A model generated the notes under the pieces. The model was given only the letters and a program-made list of their open reading frames with translations. It did not search any database and had not been told where the DNA came from. Made by a program: the position numbers and the translations under genes. Shown one piece after another: positions 44,463 to 53,853 of a DNA stretch of 64,000 nucleotides (within the stretch, counting starts at the first letter, position 1; each line of letters begins with the position of its first letter). Where the stretch lies: assembly GCA_902790905.1 (NCBI GenBank), contig CADATO010000006.1:1-64000 (forward strand). Direction: 5' to 3'. This stretch comes from an uncultured Eubacteriales bacterium (lineage in GTDB: Bacteria; Bacillota; Clostridia; Peptostreptococcales; Anaerovoracaceae).

Positions 44463-45572
44463 ATGCTGCAGCTGGATGCAGTCAAATACGAAATGCCGGA
44501 GATCCGCAAGACCCTGGAAGAAGTCGGGGATTCGCTGGATCTGGCCGGTATGAGGGCGCGGCTCGATGAGCTGAACGCCAGGATCGCAGAGGCGGATTTC
44601 TGGAACGATCAGAAAACGGCGCAGAAAGTCCTGAAAGAAAAAAAGCAGATCGAGGATGAACTGGGCACGTATGAAGATCTCGAGACCTCTCTGTCCGATC
44701 TTGACGTGCTGATCGAAATGGCGGAGGAAGAGGATGATGAATCGCTCCTCCCCGAGATCGAAGAAGCCAAAGCGCAGATTGAAAAGGATCTCGAAGCCTT
44801 CCGCATTCGCACCTTGCTCTCCGGGGAATACGACAACAACAACGCCATCCTGTCCGTGCACGGCGGCAGCGGCGGCAACGACGCCAAGGACTGGGCGGAG
44901 ATGCTGTACCGTATGTACACGCGCTGGGCGCAGAAGAGAGGCTACAAGGTCAAGGTGCTGGACTATCAGGATGATGAAGAGGCCGGCATCAACAGTGCCA
45001 CCATTCTGGTGGAAGGCGACCATGCCTACGGGTACCTGAAGAATGAGAAGGGCGTGCACAGGCTCGTCCGCATCTCGCCGTTCGACAGTTCCGGCAGACG
45101 CCACACCTCGTTCGCATCGGTCGACGTGACGCCGGAGATCGACGACACCGTCGAGGTCGAGATCGACCCGCAGGACATCCGCATCGACACGTACCGCAGC
45201 AGCGGCGCGGGCGGCCAGCACGTCAACAAGACGGACAGCGCCATCCGCATCACGCACTATCCGACGAACATCGTCGTCACCTGCCAGAACGAGCGCTCGC
45301 AGCACCAAAACAAGGAGCAGGCGATGAAGATCCTCATGAGCCGGCTGATCGAGCTCAAGGAACGCGAAAAACTGCAGGATCTGAAGGACCTGCAGGGCGA
45401 TTACAGCCAGATCACATGGGGCAGCCAGATCCGCTCCTACGTCTTCCAGCCGTACACCATGGTCAAAGACCACAGGACCGGCGCGGAGATGGGCAATGTG
45501 CAGGCGGTCATGGACGGCGACATCGATCTGTTCATCGACGAGATGCTCAAGAGCAGCAAGGAAGCGGAGTAG
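44463..45572 (+). CDS. prfB: Peptide chain release factor 2, without programmed frameshift
   Basis: A 369-residue RF2 that releases peptides at UGA and UAA. The stop-codon recognition tripeptide SPF is at about 205 (VRISPFDSSGRRHTSF) and the catalytic GGQ at about 250 (SSGAGGQHVNKTDSA). The frame is continuous from ATG; the usual in-frame UGA and CUUUGAC slippery site near codon 25 are absent (the stretch reads SLDLAG). The ATG follows ACGGAGGC. Located between the zinc-ribbon protein and tex. Confidence 0.96.
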   Translation: MLQLDAVKYEMPEIRKTLEEVGDSLDLAGMRARLDELNARIAEADFWNDQKTAQKVLKEKKQIEDELGTYEDLETSLSDLDVLIEMAEEEDDESLLPEIEEAKAQIEKDLEAFRIRTLLSGEYDNNNAILSVHGGSGGNDAKDWAEMLYRMYTRWAQKRGYKVKVLDYQDDEEAGINSATILVEGDHAYGYLKNEKGVHRLVRISPFDSSGRRHTSFASVDVTPEIDDTVEVEIDPQDIRIDTYRSSGAGGQHVNKTDSAIRITHYPTNIVVTCQNERSQHQNKEQAMKILMSRLIELKEREKLQDLKDLQGDYSQITWGSQIRSYVFQPYTMVKDHRTGAEMGNVQAVMDGDIDLFIDEMLKSSKEAE

Positions 45573-45612
45573 GGCCGCAAAACAGGACTGATACAGTAAA
45601 ACGGAAAGGACG

Positions 45613-47796
45613 GTGGCTGTCATAGACATCGCACGTATACTCGCCGAAGAGCTCGGCATCGGCAAAGACCAGGCGGATCAGGTTATCCGCCTTCTTGATG
45701 AGGGGAACACGATCCCGTTCATCGCAAGATACAGGAAAGAGATGACCCGCGGGATGGACGACACCTCCCTGCGGGCTTTTGAAGAGCGCCTCACATACCT
45801 GCGCGGGCTGGAGGAGAGAAAGGAAGAGGTCTTGTGCCTGATCGACGAGCAGGGCAAGCTCACCCCTGCACTGACAGCGCAGATCAACGAGGCGACCGTT
45901 CTCCAGCGCGTTGAGGACCTGTACAAGCCGTTTAAGAAAAAGCGGCAGACCCGCGCGGCGAAGGCCAGAGAAAAAGGGCTCGAACCGCTCGCCATGGCGC
46001 TGCTCGACAAGCGCAGCACGGTGCCGCTCGCAGAGCAGGCAGGGGCGTACCTCAATGAAGAGGTCGCGACGGCAGAAGAAGCTGTGGCCGGTGCCTGCGA
46101 CATCGTGGCGGAGATCGTGGCGGACGATCCGGAGATGACGGACCGCATCCGTACGCGCACGGAGAAGTCCGCGCAGATCGCTGTTTCGGCAGGCGCGGAG
46201 GAAGATGAGCAGGGCACCTACGACAACTACAAGGATTTCGAGCAATCGCTCTCGAAGATCCCGGGACACCGGATCCTCGCGATCAACCGCGGCGAGAAAG
46301 AAAAGAAGCTCAAAGTCAGCGTGCAGGTGGATGAGGCCTCGATGGAGGAGATCCTGGAAAGGCGATTCCTCAGGAAGGGCAGCGTCAACGAATCGCTCAT
46401 GGAGGAAACGCTCACGGACGCGTACAAGCGGCTCATCGCCCCGTCGATTGAGCGCGAAATGCGCAATATGCTGACCGAGAAAGCGCAGGAAGAAGCGATC
46501 AAGGTCTTCGGCCGCAACACCGAGAGCCTGCTGATGGTCCCGCCCGTGCGCGGCGCGCGCATCGTCAGCATCGACCCGGGATACAGGACCGGCTGCAAGG
46601 TGGCGGTGCTGGATGAGACCGGCAAGCTGCTCGACCATACGACGATCTACCCGACCAAACCGCGGGCGGACATCGTGGGGTCCGAGAAGGTCCTGGAATC
46701 GCTCTGTGCGAAATACAACATCAACACGATCGTCATCGGCAACGGCACCGGCGGCCGCGAGACGGAGGAGTTCGTCGCCGGCTACATCAGACGGTCCGGC
46801 CGGGAGATCCGGTACACCATCGTCAATGAGGCGGGGGCGTCGGTCTACAGCGCTTCCAAACTGGCGGCGGAGGAGTACCCGGACCTCGATGTGACGACAA
46901 GGGGCGCCATGTCGCTGGGAAGACGCCTGCAGGACCCGCTGGCGGAACTCGTGAAGATCCCGATCAAGAGCATCGGCGTCGGACAGTACCAGCACGACAT
47001 GGACCAGAAAAAACTCGAGAAAGAACTGCACGATGTGGTCGAGGCCTGCGTCAACAGCGTCGGTGTTGATCTGAACACGGCCTCGCCGTCCCTGCTGAAA
47101 TACGTGGCGGGCATCAACGAGACGGTCGCGAAGAACATCGTGGCATATAGAGAGGAAAACGGCCGGTTCACCTCCCGGCGGCAGCTGCTCAAAGTGCCGA
47201 AGCTCGGTGCGAAGGCGTACGAGCAGTGCGCGGGCTTTCTGCGGATCGCCGGCGGCAGCGAGGTGCTGGACGCGACCGGGATCCATCCGGAGTCGTACGA
47301 TGCGGCGAAGAAGGTGCTCGCGAAGATCGGCCTCGGTCCCGCGGACATCGGCAACACCGGCCGGTGCAGGGAAGCCGTCCACGCACTGCGCAAGGACAAA
47401 GGCGCGATGCGGCGGACAGCGGAGGAGACCGGCGTCGGCGGATTTACTCTGGACGACATCCTGACGGAGATCGAAAAGCCGGGCCGCGATCCGCGCGACG
47501 ATGCGCCGGAAGTTGTGTTCAGAAGAGACGTCACCACGATGGAAGATATGCAGCCGGGAATGGAACTGACCGGCACGGTGCGCAATGTCGTGGACTTCGG
47601 CGCGTTCGTCGACGTCGGCGTCAAGACGGACGGCCTGGTGCATATTTCGCAGCTTGCGGACAGATTTGTAAAACACCCGCTGGATGTGGTTGCCGTTGGG
47701 GATACGGTGCGGGTGCGCATTCTCGAGGTGGATCATAAGAAAGGGCGGATCAGCCTGACGATGAAAGGTGTCGCACAGCCTGGGCACAAGAAATAA
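45613..47796 (+). CDS. tex: Tex-family RNA-binding transcription accessory protein
   Basis: A 727-residue protein with the Tex/YqgF/HhH/S1 order: N-terminal Tex helices (IPFIARYRKEMTRGMDDTSLR near 35), YqgF-like domain (RIVSIDPGYRTGCKVAVLD near 315), helix-hairpin-helix (NTASPSLLKYVAGINETVAKNIV near 490) and C-terminal S1 domain (GTVRNVVDFGAFVDVGVKTDG near 652). It binds nucleic acids and affects transcription or RNA turnover. GTG start 4 bases after AAAGGACG. Confidence 0.95.
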   Translation: MAVIDIARILAEELGIGKDQADQVIRLLDEGNTIPFIARYRKEMTRGMDDTSLRAFEERLTYLRGLEERKEEVLCLIDEQGKLTPALTAQINEATVLQRVEDLYKPFKKKRQTRAAKAREKGLEPLAMALLDKRSTVPLAEQAGAYLNEEVATAEEAVAGACDIVAEIVADDPEMTDRIRTRTEKSAQIAVSAGAEEDEQGTYDNYKDFEQSLSKIPGHRILAINRGEKEKKLKVSVQVDEASMEEILERRFLRKGSVNESLMEETLTDAYKRLIAPSIEREMRNMLTEKAQEEAIKVFGRNTESLLMVPPVRGARIVSIDPGYRTGCKVAVLDETGKLLDHTTIYPTKPRADIVGSEKVLESLCAKYNINTIVIGNGTGGRETEEFVAGYIRRSGREIRYTIVNEAGASVYSASKLAAEEYPDLDVTTRGAMSLGRRLQDPLAELVKIPIKSIGVGQYQHDMDQKKLEKELHDVVEACVNSVGVDLNTASPSLLKYVAGINETVAKNIVAYREENGRFTSRRQLLKVPKLGAKAYEQCAGFLRIAGGSEVLDATGIHPESYDAAKKVLAKIGLGPADIGNTGRCREAVHALRKDKGAMRRTAEETGVGGFTLDDILTEIEKPGRDPRDDAPEVVFRRDVTTMEDMQPGMELTGTVRNVVDFGAFVDVGVKTDGLVHISQLADRFVKHPLDVVAVGDTVRVRILEVDHKKGRISLTMKGVAQPGHKK

Positions 47797-47899
47797 CAGG
47801 GCGATTCCTGTACAACCACCACATGTTGTGACTGACCGCACCTGGGGAAAAATATCGTTACGAAATTGTCAAAAACAGGCCGAAAAGGTTAAAAAGTCA

Positions 47900-47928
47900 T
47901 TGCGACTTCGGGCACCGCATGATATTAT
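47900..47928 (+). promoter_or_regulatory. Promoter of the sodium-pump beta subunit gene
   Basis: TTGCGA (47900-47905), 17-base spacer, TATTAT (47923-47928), 54 bases before the ATG. Confidence 0.6.
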
Positions 47929-47981
47929 TACAGAGTGCGAAAAAAGGCACAGAAAGTCATTATAGTTAAGGAGTAAACGAG

Positions 47982-49124
47982 ATGATTTTAGAGACAATAA
48001 TTAACTTCTCGGAGACAATGGGTATCATGAACCTTGATTACCGTTCGGTCATCATGGTCGTGGTTGCCTGCATCTTCCTGTATCTGGCCATCAGACATGG
48101 TTTTGAGCCGCTGCTGCTCGTCCCGATCGCGTTCGGTATGCTGCTTTCCAACCTGCCGCTGACCGGTATCTTCGAGGCACACCCCGAAGGGGAATTCGCC
48201 ACCTGGGGCCTGTTCTCAGTATTCTATGCGTTAAAACCAGTACTACCGTCACTGATCTTTATGGGTGTCGGTGCGATGACTGACTTTGGTCCGCTGATCG
48301 CGAACCCGAAGTCCCTGCTCATGGGCGCCGGCGCACAGTTCGGTATCTTCATCGCCTTCACAGGCGCGATCCTGCTGGGCTTCAATGCGCAGGAAGCTGC
48401 ATCCATCGGTATCATCGGTGGTGCTGACGGTCCTACCGCGATCTTCCTGACACAGAAGCTGGCTCCGCATCTCCTCGGTGCGATCGCTGTAGCAGCGTAC
48501 TCCTACATGGCGCTGGTACCGATCATTCAGCCGCCGATCATGAATGCGGTCACCACCAAGCACGAGAGAATGATCAAGATGCAGCAGCTCCGTCCGGTCA
48601 GCCAGAAAGAGAAGATCCTCTTCCCGATCATGGTTACCATCCTGGTCGTCCTGCTGATCCCGTCGGCTGCTCCGCTGGTCGGCTGCCTGATGCTCGGCAA
48701 CCTGTTCAAAGAATCCGGCCGTACGCTGCGTTTGTCCGACACCGCGTCCAACGCCATGATGAACATCGTCGTCATCATGCTCGGCCTCTGCGTCGGTGCT
48801 TCCGCTGTCGGTGAGACCTTCCTGACCTGGTCCACCATCAAGATCGTCATCCTGGGCGTCATCGCTTTCGGATTCGGTACTTTCGGCGGCCTGATCATCG
48901 CGAAGATCATGAACGCTGTCAGCAAGAGCCCGATCAACCCGCTCATCGGTTCCGCCGGCGTATCCGCTGTACCGATGGCTGCGCGTGTATCCCAGGTTGA
49001 GGGTGCGAAGAACGACCCGACCAACTTCCTGCTCATGCATGCGATGGGTCCGAACGTTGCTGGTGTTATCGGTTCCGCTGTCGCGGCCTGCACCATGCTG
49101 TCCATGTTTGGTCCTTATGTATAA
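47982..49124 (+). CDS. Sodium-ion-translocating decarboxylase beta subunit
   Basis: A 380-residue, highly hydrophobic protein (nine or more helices) of the OadB/GcdB/MmdB family, which couples decarboxylation of a carboxybiotin to Na+ export. Signatures: [14 protein letters not shown] (Asp of the Na+ site), [17 protein letters not shown] and [17 protein letters not shown]. Glutaconyl-CoA, methylmalonyl-CoA or oxaloacetate decarboxylase are possible. No alpha, biotin or gamma subunit genes lie beside it. Codon use is biased to GCT/GGT/CGT-type codons, suggesting high expression. Own promoter and terminator make it a single-gene unit. Confidence 0.93.
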   Translation: MILETIINFSETMGIMNLDYRSVIMVVVACIFLYLAIRHGFEPLLLVPIAFGMLLSNLPLTGIFEAHPEGEFATWGLFSVFYALKPVLPSLIFMGVGAMTDFGPLIANPKSLLMGAGAQFGIFIAFTGAILLGFNAQEAASIGIIGGADGPTAIFLTQKLAPHLLGAIAVAAYSYMALVPIIQPPIMNAVTTKHERMIKMQQLRPVSQKEKILFPIMVTILVVLLIPSAAPLVGCLMLGNLFKESGRTLRLSDTASNAMMNIVVIMLGLCVGASAVGETFLTWSTIKIVILGVIAFGFGTFGGLIIAKIMNAVSKSPINPLIGSAGVSAVPMAARVSQVEGAKNDPTNFLLMHAMGPNVAGVIGSAVAACTMLSMFGPYV

Positions 49125-49156
49125 ACACAAGTAGCTAGTTGATTTAAGAAGACTTT

Positions 49157-49188
49157 CGAAGGAGATCGCTGCGGCGGTCTCCTTTTTA
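49157..49188 (+). terminator. Terminator after the beta subunit gene
   Basis: GAAGGAGATCGC / GCGGTCTCCTTTTT stem with a T run, about 35 bases after the stop. Confidence 0.88.
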
Positions 49189-49280
49189 TTGCCCGGCATC
49201 GGGGCGGTGCGGCGCATGCGGCGGCGCTTTCTGACCGGTATCCAATCTTTTCCGAAGGATAGAGTTTTGGCTGTGAACAT

Positions 49281-49289
49281 GGTATAATT
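49281..49289 (+). promoter_or_regulatory. Extended -10 promoter of the acyl-CoA synthetase gene
   Basis: TGGTATAAT, a TATAAT box at 49284-49289 with an upstream TG, about 75 bases before the chosen ATG; the -35 region is weak. Confidence 0.55.
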
Positions 49290-49362
49290 TTCAGGTATGC
49301 GGGCATCTTCTGTGCGCATACGATGAGTGAAAATCAAGAAGCAGGTAAAAGGAAGAAAGAAT

Positions 49363-51027
49363 ATGCACAATACAGAACGCAACGAAGGACCTCTTGCCGG
49401 CATCGCCGCACGTTGGATTGACACCGTCGAGGACGAGCGCGGCGCGCTGCAGGAGATTTCCTTTAAGAACACGGAGCATTTCAACTTCGCCTATGATGTT
49501 GTGGACGAGCTGGCCAGGCTGACGCCGGACCGCCGTGCGATGCTCTACGTGGATAAAGAAAAGAATGAACGGTCTTTCACCTTCAAGGAGATGAGCGATT
49601 ACTCCTCGATGACGGCCAACTACTTCAAGCGGCTGGGCATCGGCAAGGGAGACCGTGTCCTTCTGGTGCTCAAACGCCACTACCAGTTCTGGTTCGCGAT
49701 CCTGGCGCTCCACAAGCTCGGCGCAGTTGCCGTCCCCGGCACGCACCAGCTCAAGGAGGAGGATTTCCGCTACCGGTTTGACATCGGCAAGCTCAAGGCC
49801 GTCTTCTGCACGCACGAGGACGATGTCGTGGAAGAGGCCGGCAAGGCGCTCGAGGATCACCCGGAGATCATCCGGATCATGACCGGCATCGCCAAGCCCG
49901 GCTGGCACGAGTTCAACGAGGAACTGGCGCTCGAGAGCAGAGAGTTCGAAAGAGTCGAGACCAGCGGGGATGATCCGATGGTCATGTTCTATACGTCCGG
50001 CACCACCGGGCAGCCCAAGATGGTCACGCACAACTTCAAGTACCCGCTGGGGCACTACATCACCGCGAAGTACTGGCAGCACGTCGATCCGTACGGACTG
50101 CACTTCTCGGTCGCGGACACCGGGTGGGGCAAGGCGCTGTGGGGCAAGCTCTACGGCCAGTGGCTGTGCGAGGCGGCGGTCTTCGTCTACGACATGGAGA
50201 CCTTCGTGCCGCACGACTTCCTGACGCTCTTCCGGGCGTACGGGATCACGACGTTCTGCGCACCGCCGACCGCCTACAGGGTATTCGTCAAGCGCGACCT
50301 GAGCAAATACGGCATCATGGATCTGCAGTATGCGACGACCGCGGGCGAAGCGCTCAATGCGGAAGTGTGGCAGCAGTTTTACGACAAAACCGGTCTGAAG
50401 ATCATGGAAGGCTTCGGCCAGACCGAGACGACGCTCTCGCTGGCGACGCTGTACGGCACAGAGCCGAAGCCCGGCTCCATGGGCAAACCGAGCCCGATGT
50501 ACGACGTTGACCTGGTGGACCCCGAAGGCAACAGCCTCCCGGACGGCGAAGTCGGCGAGGTCGTTATCCGTACCGATAAGAATGTTCCCTGTGGCCTGTT
50601 CTGCGGCTACTTCGGCAGCGAAGACAAGCTGGAGGACGTCTGGTATGACGATATGTATCACACGGGCGACATCGCCTACCGCGATGAAGACGGCTACTAC
50701 TGGTACGTCGGCAGAACGGACGATCTGATCAAGTCCTGCGGCTACCGCGTCGGCCCCTTTGAGGTCGAGTCGGTCCTGATGGAACTGCCGTACGTGCTCG
50801 AGTGCGCGGTCACCGGCATTCCGGACAAAAACCGCGGCCAGCTCGTCAAGGCGACCGTCGTCCTGACAGAGGGCACAGAAGGCACGCGCGAACTCGCCAA
50901 GGAGATCATGCGCTACGCCAAGGAGCACATGGCCCACTACAAGGTGCCGCGCGTTGTGGACTTCGTAGAGGAACTTCCGAAGACGATCAGCGGCAAGGTC
51001 CGCAGAGTGGAGATCCGCAATGATTGA
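49363..51027 (+). CDS. AMP-forming acyl-CoA synthetase (medium-chain/acetyl-CoA synthetase-like)
   Basis: A 554-residue adenylate-forming ligase. The P-loop-like YTSGTTGQPKM is near residue 210, the adenine-binding EGFGQTETT near 350, YHTGDIAYRDEDGYYWYVGRTDDLIKSCGYRVGP near 430-460, and the catalytic Lys in LPKTISGKVRRVEIR at the end. It activates a carboxylic acid to acyl-CoA with ATP. The pattern WGKALWGKLYGQWLCEAAVF is typical of medium-chain synthetases. Start ATG 49363 (MHNTERNEG) after AAAGGAAG. The gene overlaps the HAD phosphatase by 8 bases and is followed by the fab cluster. Confidence 0.9.
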   Translation: MHNTERNEGPLAGIAARWIDTVEDERGALQEISFKNTEHFNFAYDVVDELARLTPDRRAMLYVDKEKNERSFTFKEMSDYSSMTANYFKRLGIGKGDRVLLVLKRHYQFWFAILALHKLGAVAVPGTHQLKEEDFRYRFDIGKLKAVFCTHEDDVVEEAGKALEDHPEIIRIMTGIAKPGWHEFNEELALESREFERVETSGDDPMVMFYTSGTTGQPKMVTHNFKYPLGHYITAKYWQHVDPYGLHFSVADTGWGKALWGKLYGQWLCEAAVFVYDMETFVPHDFLTLFRAYGITTFCAPPTAYRVFVKRDLSKYGIMDLQYATTAGEALNAEVWQQFYDKTGLKIMEGFGQTETTLSLATLYGTEPKPGSMGKPSPMYDVDLVDPEGNSLPDGEVGEVVIRTDKNVPCGLFCGYFGSEDKLEDVWYDDMYHTGDIAYRDEDGYYWYVGRTDDLIKSCGYRVGPFEVESVLMELPYVLECAVTGIPDKNRGQLVKATVVLTEGTEGTRELAKEIMRYAKEHMAHYKVPRVVDFVEELPKTISGKVRRVEIRND

Positions 51028-51748
51028 GGCCGTCCTGTTTGACTTTGACGGAACGCTGATGAACACCGACGAGGTGGTCCTGCGTTCCTGGCAGCACACG
51101 TACGAAGGGATGGGAAGACCTGTTCCTTCAGATGAGTACATCCGGACGACGTTCGGCGAACCGCTCATCCGCTCGATGCAGGAGGAGTTCCCGGACGCAG
51201 ACTACAAAATCCCGCTGGGCATCTACCGGACGTTCAACGAATCGCGTTTTCTCGAGTATGCAAAGCCGTATCCCGGCATGGTCGAGCTGATCGACCGGCT
51301 GCGCGAAAAAGGCATCCTGACCGCGCTCGTGACATCGCGTCTTAAGAGAACGACCTACATCGGCCTGGAGCACTTCGATCTTGTCCGCCGCTTTGATGCG
51401 ATCCTGACAGAAGACGAAAGCCCCAGCAGCAAGCCGGATCCCGGCCCCGTCTACGTGACGCTGCGGATGCTCGGCATGGATTTTAAGGAATCGCCAAACG
51501 GCGCTCTCGCACCGGACGGAACGTCCCTCAAGGACCGCGTGCTGATGATCGGCGACTCGATCTACGACATCCGCTGCTGCGACAACGCGGGCATCGGCTC
51601 CATGCTGGTGACCTGGTCGGAAGCGCTGAAGATCACGCAGGAAGGGACTGTGAATACAGCGGTCCACGGCAACGGGGAAGAAGTGCAGCCGGACTTCATC
51701 CTTCCGGACGCGGACGACTTCGAGAAGATCCTGGCAGGCAGGATGTAA
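51020..51748 (+). CDS. HAD-family phosphatase (PpaX/Gph-like)
   Basis: A 242-residue HAD subfamily IA hydrolase: FDFDGTLMNTDE (motif I, residues 7-18), VTSRLKR (motif II), the Lys in SSSKPDPGPV (motif III) and MIGDSIYDIRCCDNAG (motif IV). An unusual insert near 160 (FKESPNGALAPDGTSLKD) precedes motif IV. PpaX-like pyrophosphatase or phosphoglycolate phosphatase activity is possible. Translationally coupled to the acyl-CoA synthetase by overlap. Confidence 0.85.
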   Translation: MIEAVLFDFDGTLMNTDEVVLRSWQHTYEGMGRPVPSDEYIRTTFGEPLIRSMQEEFPDADYKIPLGIYRTFNESRFLEYAKPYPGMVELIDRLREKGILTALVTSRLKRTTYIGLEHFDLVRRFDAILTEDESPSSKPDPGPVYVTLRMLGMDFKESPNGALAPDGTSLKDRVLMIGDSIYDIRCCDNAGIGSMLVTWSEALKITQEGTVNTAVHGNGEEVQPDFILPDADDFEKILAGRM

Positions 51749-51806
51749 ACATGTGAACAACCGCAGCAGCGGCTGCGGCAGTATAGAGACAATGAAGAGG
51801 TGAATC

Positions 51807-52748
51807 ATGAACAGAGTTTGTGAAATTCTTGGAACAGAATATCCGATCATCCAAGGCGCGATGGCGCGCATCGCGACAGCGGAACTGGCCGGCGCGGTCA
51901 GCAACGGCGGCGGTCTCGGCATCATCGCGGCAGGCGGGGCGCCTGTCGAATGGGTGAAGGAACAGATCGATAAATGCAGAGCGATCACCGACAAGCCGTT
52001 CGGTGTGAACATCATGCTGCTGGCGGACAACGTCGACGAGCTCGTGGATCTTCTCATCGAGGAGAAGGTCGCGGTCGTCACCACAGGCGCCGGCAACCCG
52101 GGCAAATACATTCCGCGCTTTAAAGAGGCGGGCATCAAGGTCATCCCGGTCGTGGCGAACGTGACACTGGCCAAGCGCGTCCAGCGCGCCGGTGCGGATG
52201 CCATCGTGGCGGAAGGCTGCGAGGCGGGCGGCCACATCGGGGAGACGACCACCATGGCGATGATCCCGCAGATGGTGGACGCCCTGGACATCCCTGTCAT
52301 CGCGGCAGGCGGCATCGCCGACGGACGCGGCCTCGCAGCGGCGTACATGCTCGGTGCGGAAGGCGTGCAGGTGGGTACGCGATTCCTCGTCGCGGAGGAA
52401 TGCATCGTCAGCCAGCCGTACAAGGAGATGGTCCTCAAGGCGAAAGACAGCAGCACGGTTGCGACCGGCAGATTCACCGGCCACCCGGTCCGCGTTCTTA
52501 AGAACAAGCTCTCCCGCCAGATGCTGGAGCTCGAAAAGACACAGGACCTCGAGGAGTTCGAACGCCTCGGCACTGGCGCACTCTCCCGTGCGGTCCTGCA
52601 GGGCGACGTTGAACACGGCTCGGTCATGTCCGGCCAGGTCGCAGGCCTTGTGAACAAAGAGCAGCCGGCGGCCGAGATTATCCGCGAGATGTTTGAGGAA
52701 GCAGAGAAAATCTACGATGCAAGAGCCGCTGTCGTCAAAGAACGGTAG
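51807..52748 (+). CDS. fabK: Enoyl-ACP reductase FabK (NMO-like flavoprotein)
   Basis: A 313-residue FMN TIM-barrel enzyme that reduces trans-2-enoyl-ACP, the last step of each elongation cycle. Signatures: YPIIQGAMARIATAELAGAV at the N-terminus, GAGNPGKY near 93, VAEGCEAGGHIGETTTM near 133 and the phosphate-binding AAGGIADGRGLAAAYMLGAEGVQVGTRF near 170-195. Its place directly before fabD-fabG-fabF-fabZ favours FabK over nitronate monooxygenase. ATG follows GAGGTGAATC. Confidence 0.92.
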   Translation: MNRVCEILGTEYPIIQGAMARIATAELAGAVSNGGGLGIIAAGGAPVEWVKEQIDKCRAITDKPFGVNIMLLADNVDELVDLLIEEKVAVVTTGAGNPGKYIPRFKEAGIKVIPVVANVTLAKRVQRAGADAIVAEGCEAGGHIGETTTMAMIPQMVDALDIPVIAAGGIADGRGLAAAYMLGAEGVQVGTRFLVAEECIVSQPYKEMVLKAKDSSTVATGRFTGHPVRVLKNKLSRQMLELEKTQDLEEFERLGTGALSRAVLQGDVEHGSVMSGQVAGLVNKEQPAAEIIREMFEEAEKIYDARAAVVKER

Positions 52749-52805
52749 GCAGCATCGGATCAGTGATAGAAGGCAGCCTATGCTGCCGTTGTGAGGAAGA
52801 ACAGT

Positions 52806-53822
52806 ATGAAGATCGGCATCGTCTTTGCCGGCCAGGGCGCACAGTACGAAGGCATGGGCAAAGACTTATATGACAATTACGAACGGGCACGCGCGGTGTT
52901 CGATGAGGCCGGGGAGGAAGTGAAGAACTGGTGCTTCACGGCCGACAAGGAAACGCTCCGCAAGACCCACATCACGCAGCCGACGGTCTACACCGTGACC
53001 ATGGCTGCCTACGAAGCCCTGCTCGGCGAGCTGGAGAAGGAAGGGCTGCTCACAGGCAGCCCGGACGACCCGATCGAGATCGCGGGCTTTGCGGGATTCA
53101 GCCTCGGCGAATATGCGGCGCTGACCGCGGCGGGCTGCATCGACGACCTCGACAAAGGGCTCGAGATCGTGGAGACGCGCGGCCGGCTCATGGAGGCGGC
53201 AGGCCTCGATGAGAACGGGGAAAACCGCGGCGGTATGGCGGCGGCATTCGGCCCCGCGGAGAAAGTCGTGGAAGCGGTCGCAGCAGTCGCAGACGGACGC
53301 ATCCTCGAGGCGGTCAACTTCAACAACCCGAAGCAGACCGTCGTCGCGGGCGAGTTCGCGGCGCTCGACGATTTCCTGGAGCACGCAAAAGACTACCGCC
53401 TGAAGTGCAAGCGCCTGTCCGTCGGGACAGCGTTCCACTGCGCGATGATGGCCCCGGCGTCGGATAATCTGCGTCCGGAACTCGAGAAGGTCGGCTTCTG
53501 CGCCCCGCACAAGAAGGTCTACTCCAACATCACCGCTGAAGACATCATGGCGGGCTATGAAGAGGGACAGGACGTCAACGAATACCTGGCGGACGTCATG
53601 GCCAGACAGGTCAAGAGCCCGGTCATCTTCGTGGAGGTCATCCGCCACATGGTTCGCGACGGCATCGAGATGTTCATCGAAGTCGGCCCGGGCGAGACGC
53701 TCTCCGGCTTTGTCAGAAAGACCGAGAAGGAAGTCAAGGCGCACAACGTAGAGGATAAAGAATCGCTCGAGCTCGCTGTCGCTTCCCTGAAAGAAGCGTT
53801 GGCGGAAAGAGCCGCACAGTAG
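52806..53822 (+). CDS. fabD: Malonyl-CoA:ACP transacylase
   Basis: A 338-residue acyltransferase that loads malonyl onto ACP. IVFAGQGAQYEGMGKDLYD is the N-terminal oxyanion-hole motif; the nucleophile Ser is in GFSLGEYAALTAAG near residue 99 (Phe replaces the common His of GHSLGE), and the catalytic His in VGTAFHCAMM near 210; QTVVAGE and EVGPGETLSGFV are also typical. I start at ATG 52806 (MKIGIVFAGQG) after GAGGAAGAAC, which is in frame with a weaker ATG/GTG upstream. Confidence 0.94.
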   Translation: MKIGIVFAGQGAQYEGMGKDLYDNYERARAVFDEAGEEVKNWCFTADKETLRKTHITQPTVYTVTMAAYEALLGELEKEGLLTGSPDDPIEIAGFAGFSLGEYAALTAAGCIDDLDKGLEIVETRGRLMEAAGLDENGENRGGMAAAFGPAEKVVEAVAAVADGRILEAVNFNNPKQTVVAGEFAALDDFLEHAKDYRLKCKRLSVGTAFHCAMMAPASDNLRPELEKVGFCAPHKKVYSNITAEDIMAGYEEGQDVNEYLADVMARQVKSPVIFVEVIRHMVRDGIEMFIEVGPGETLSGFVRKTEKEVKAHNVEDKESLELAVASLKEALAERAAQ

Positions 53823-53853
53823 GCGATTCCATAAGGATAAGAAGGAGAACAGC

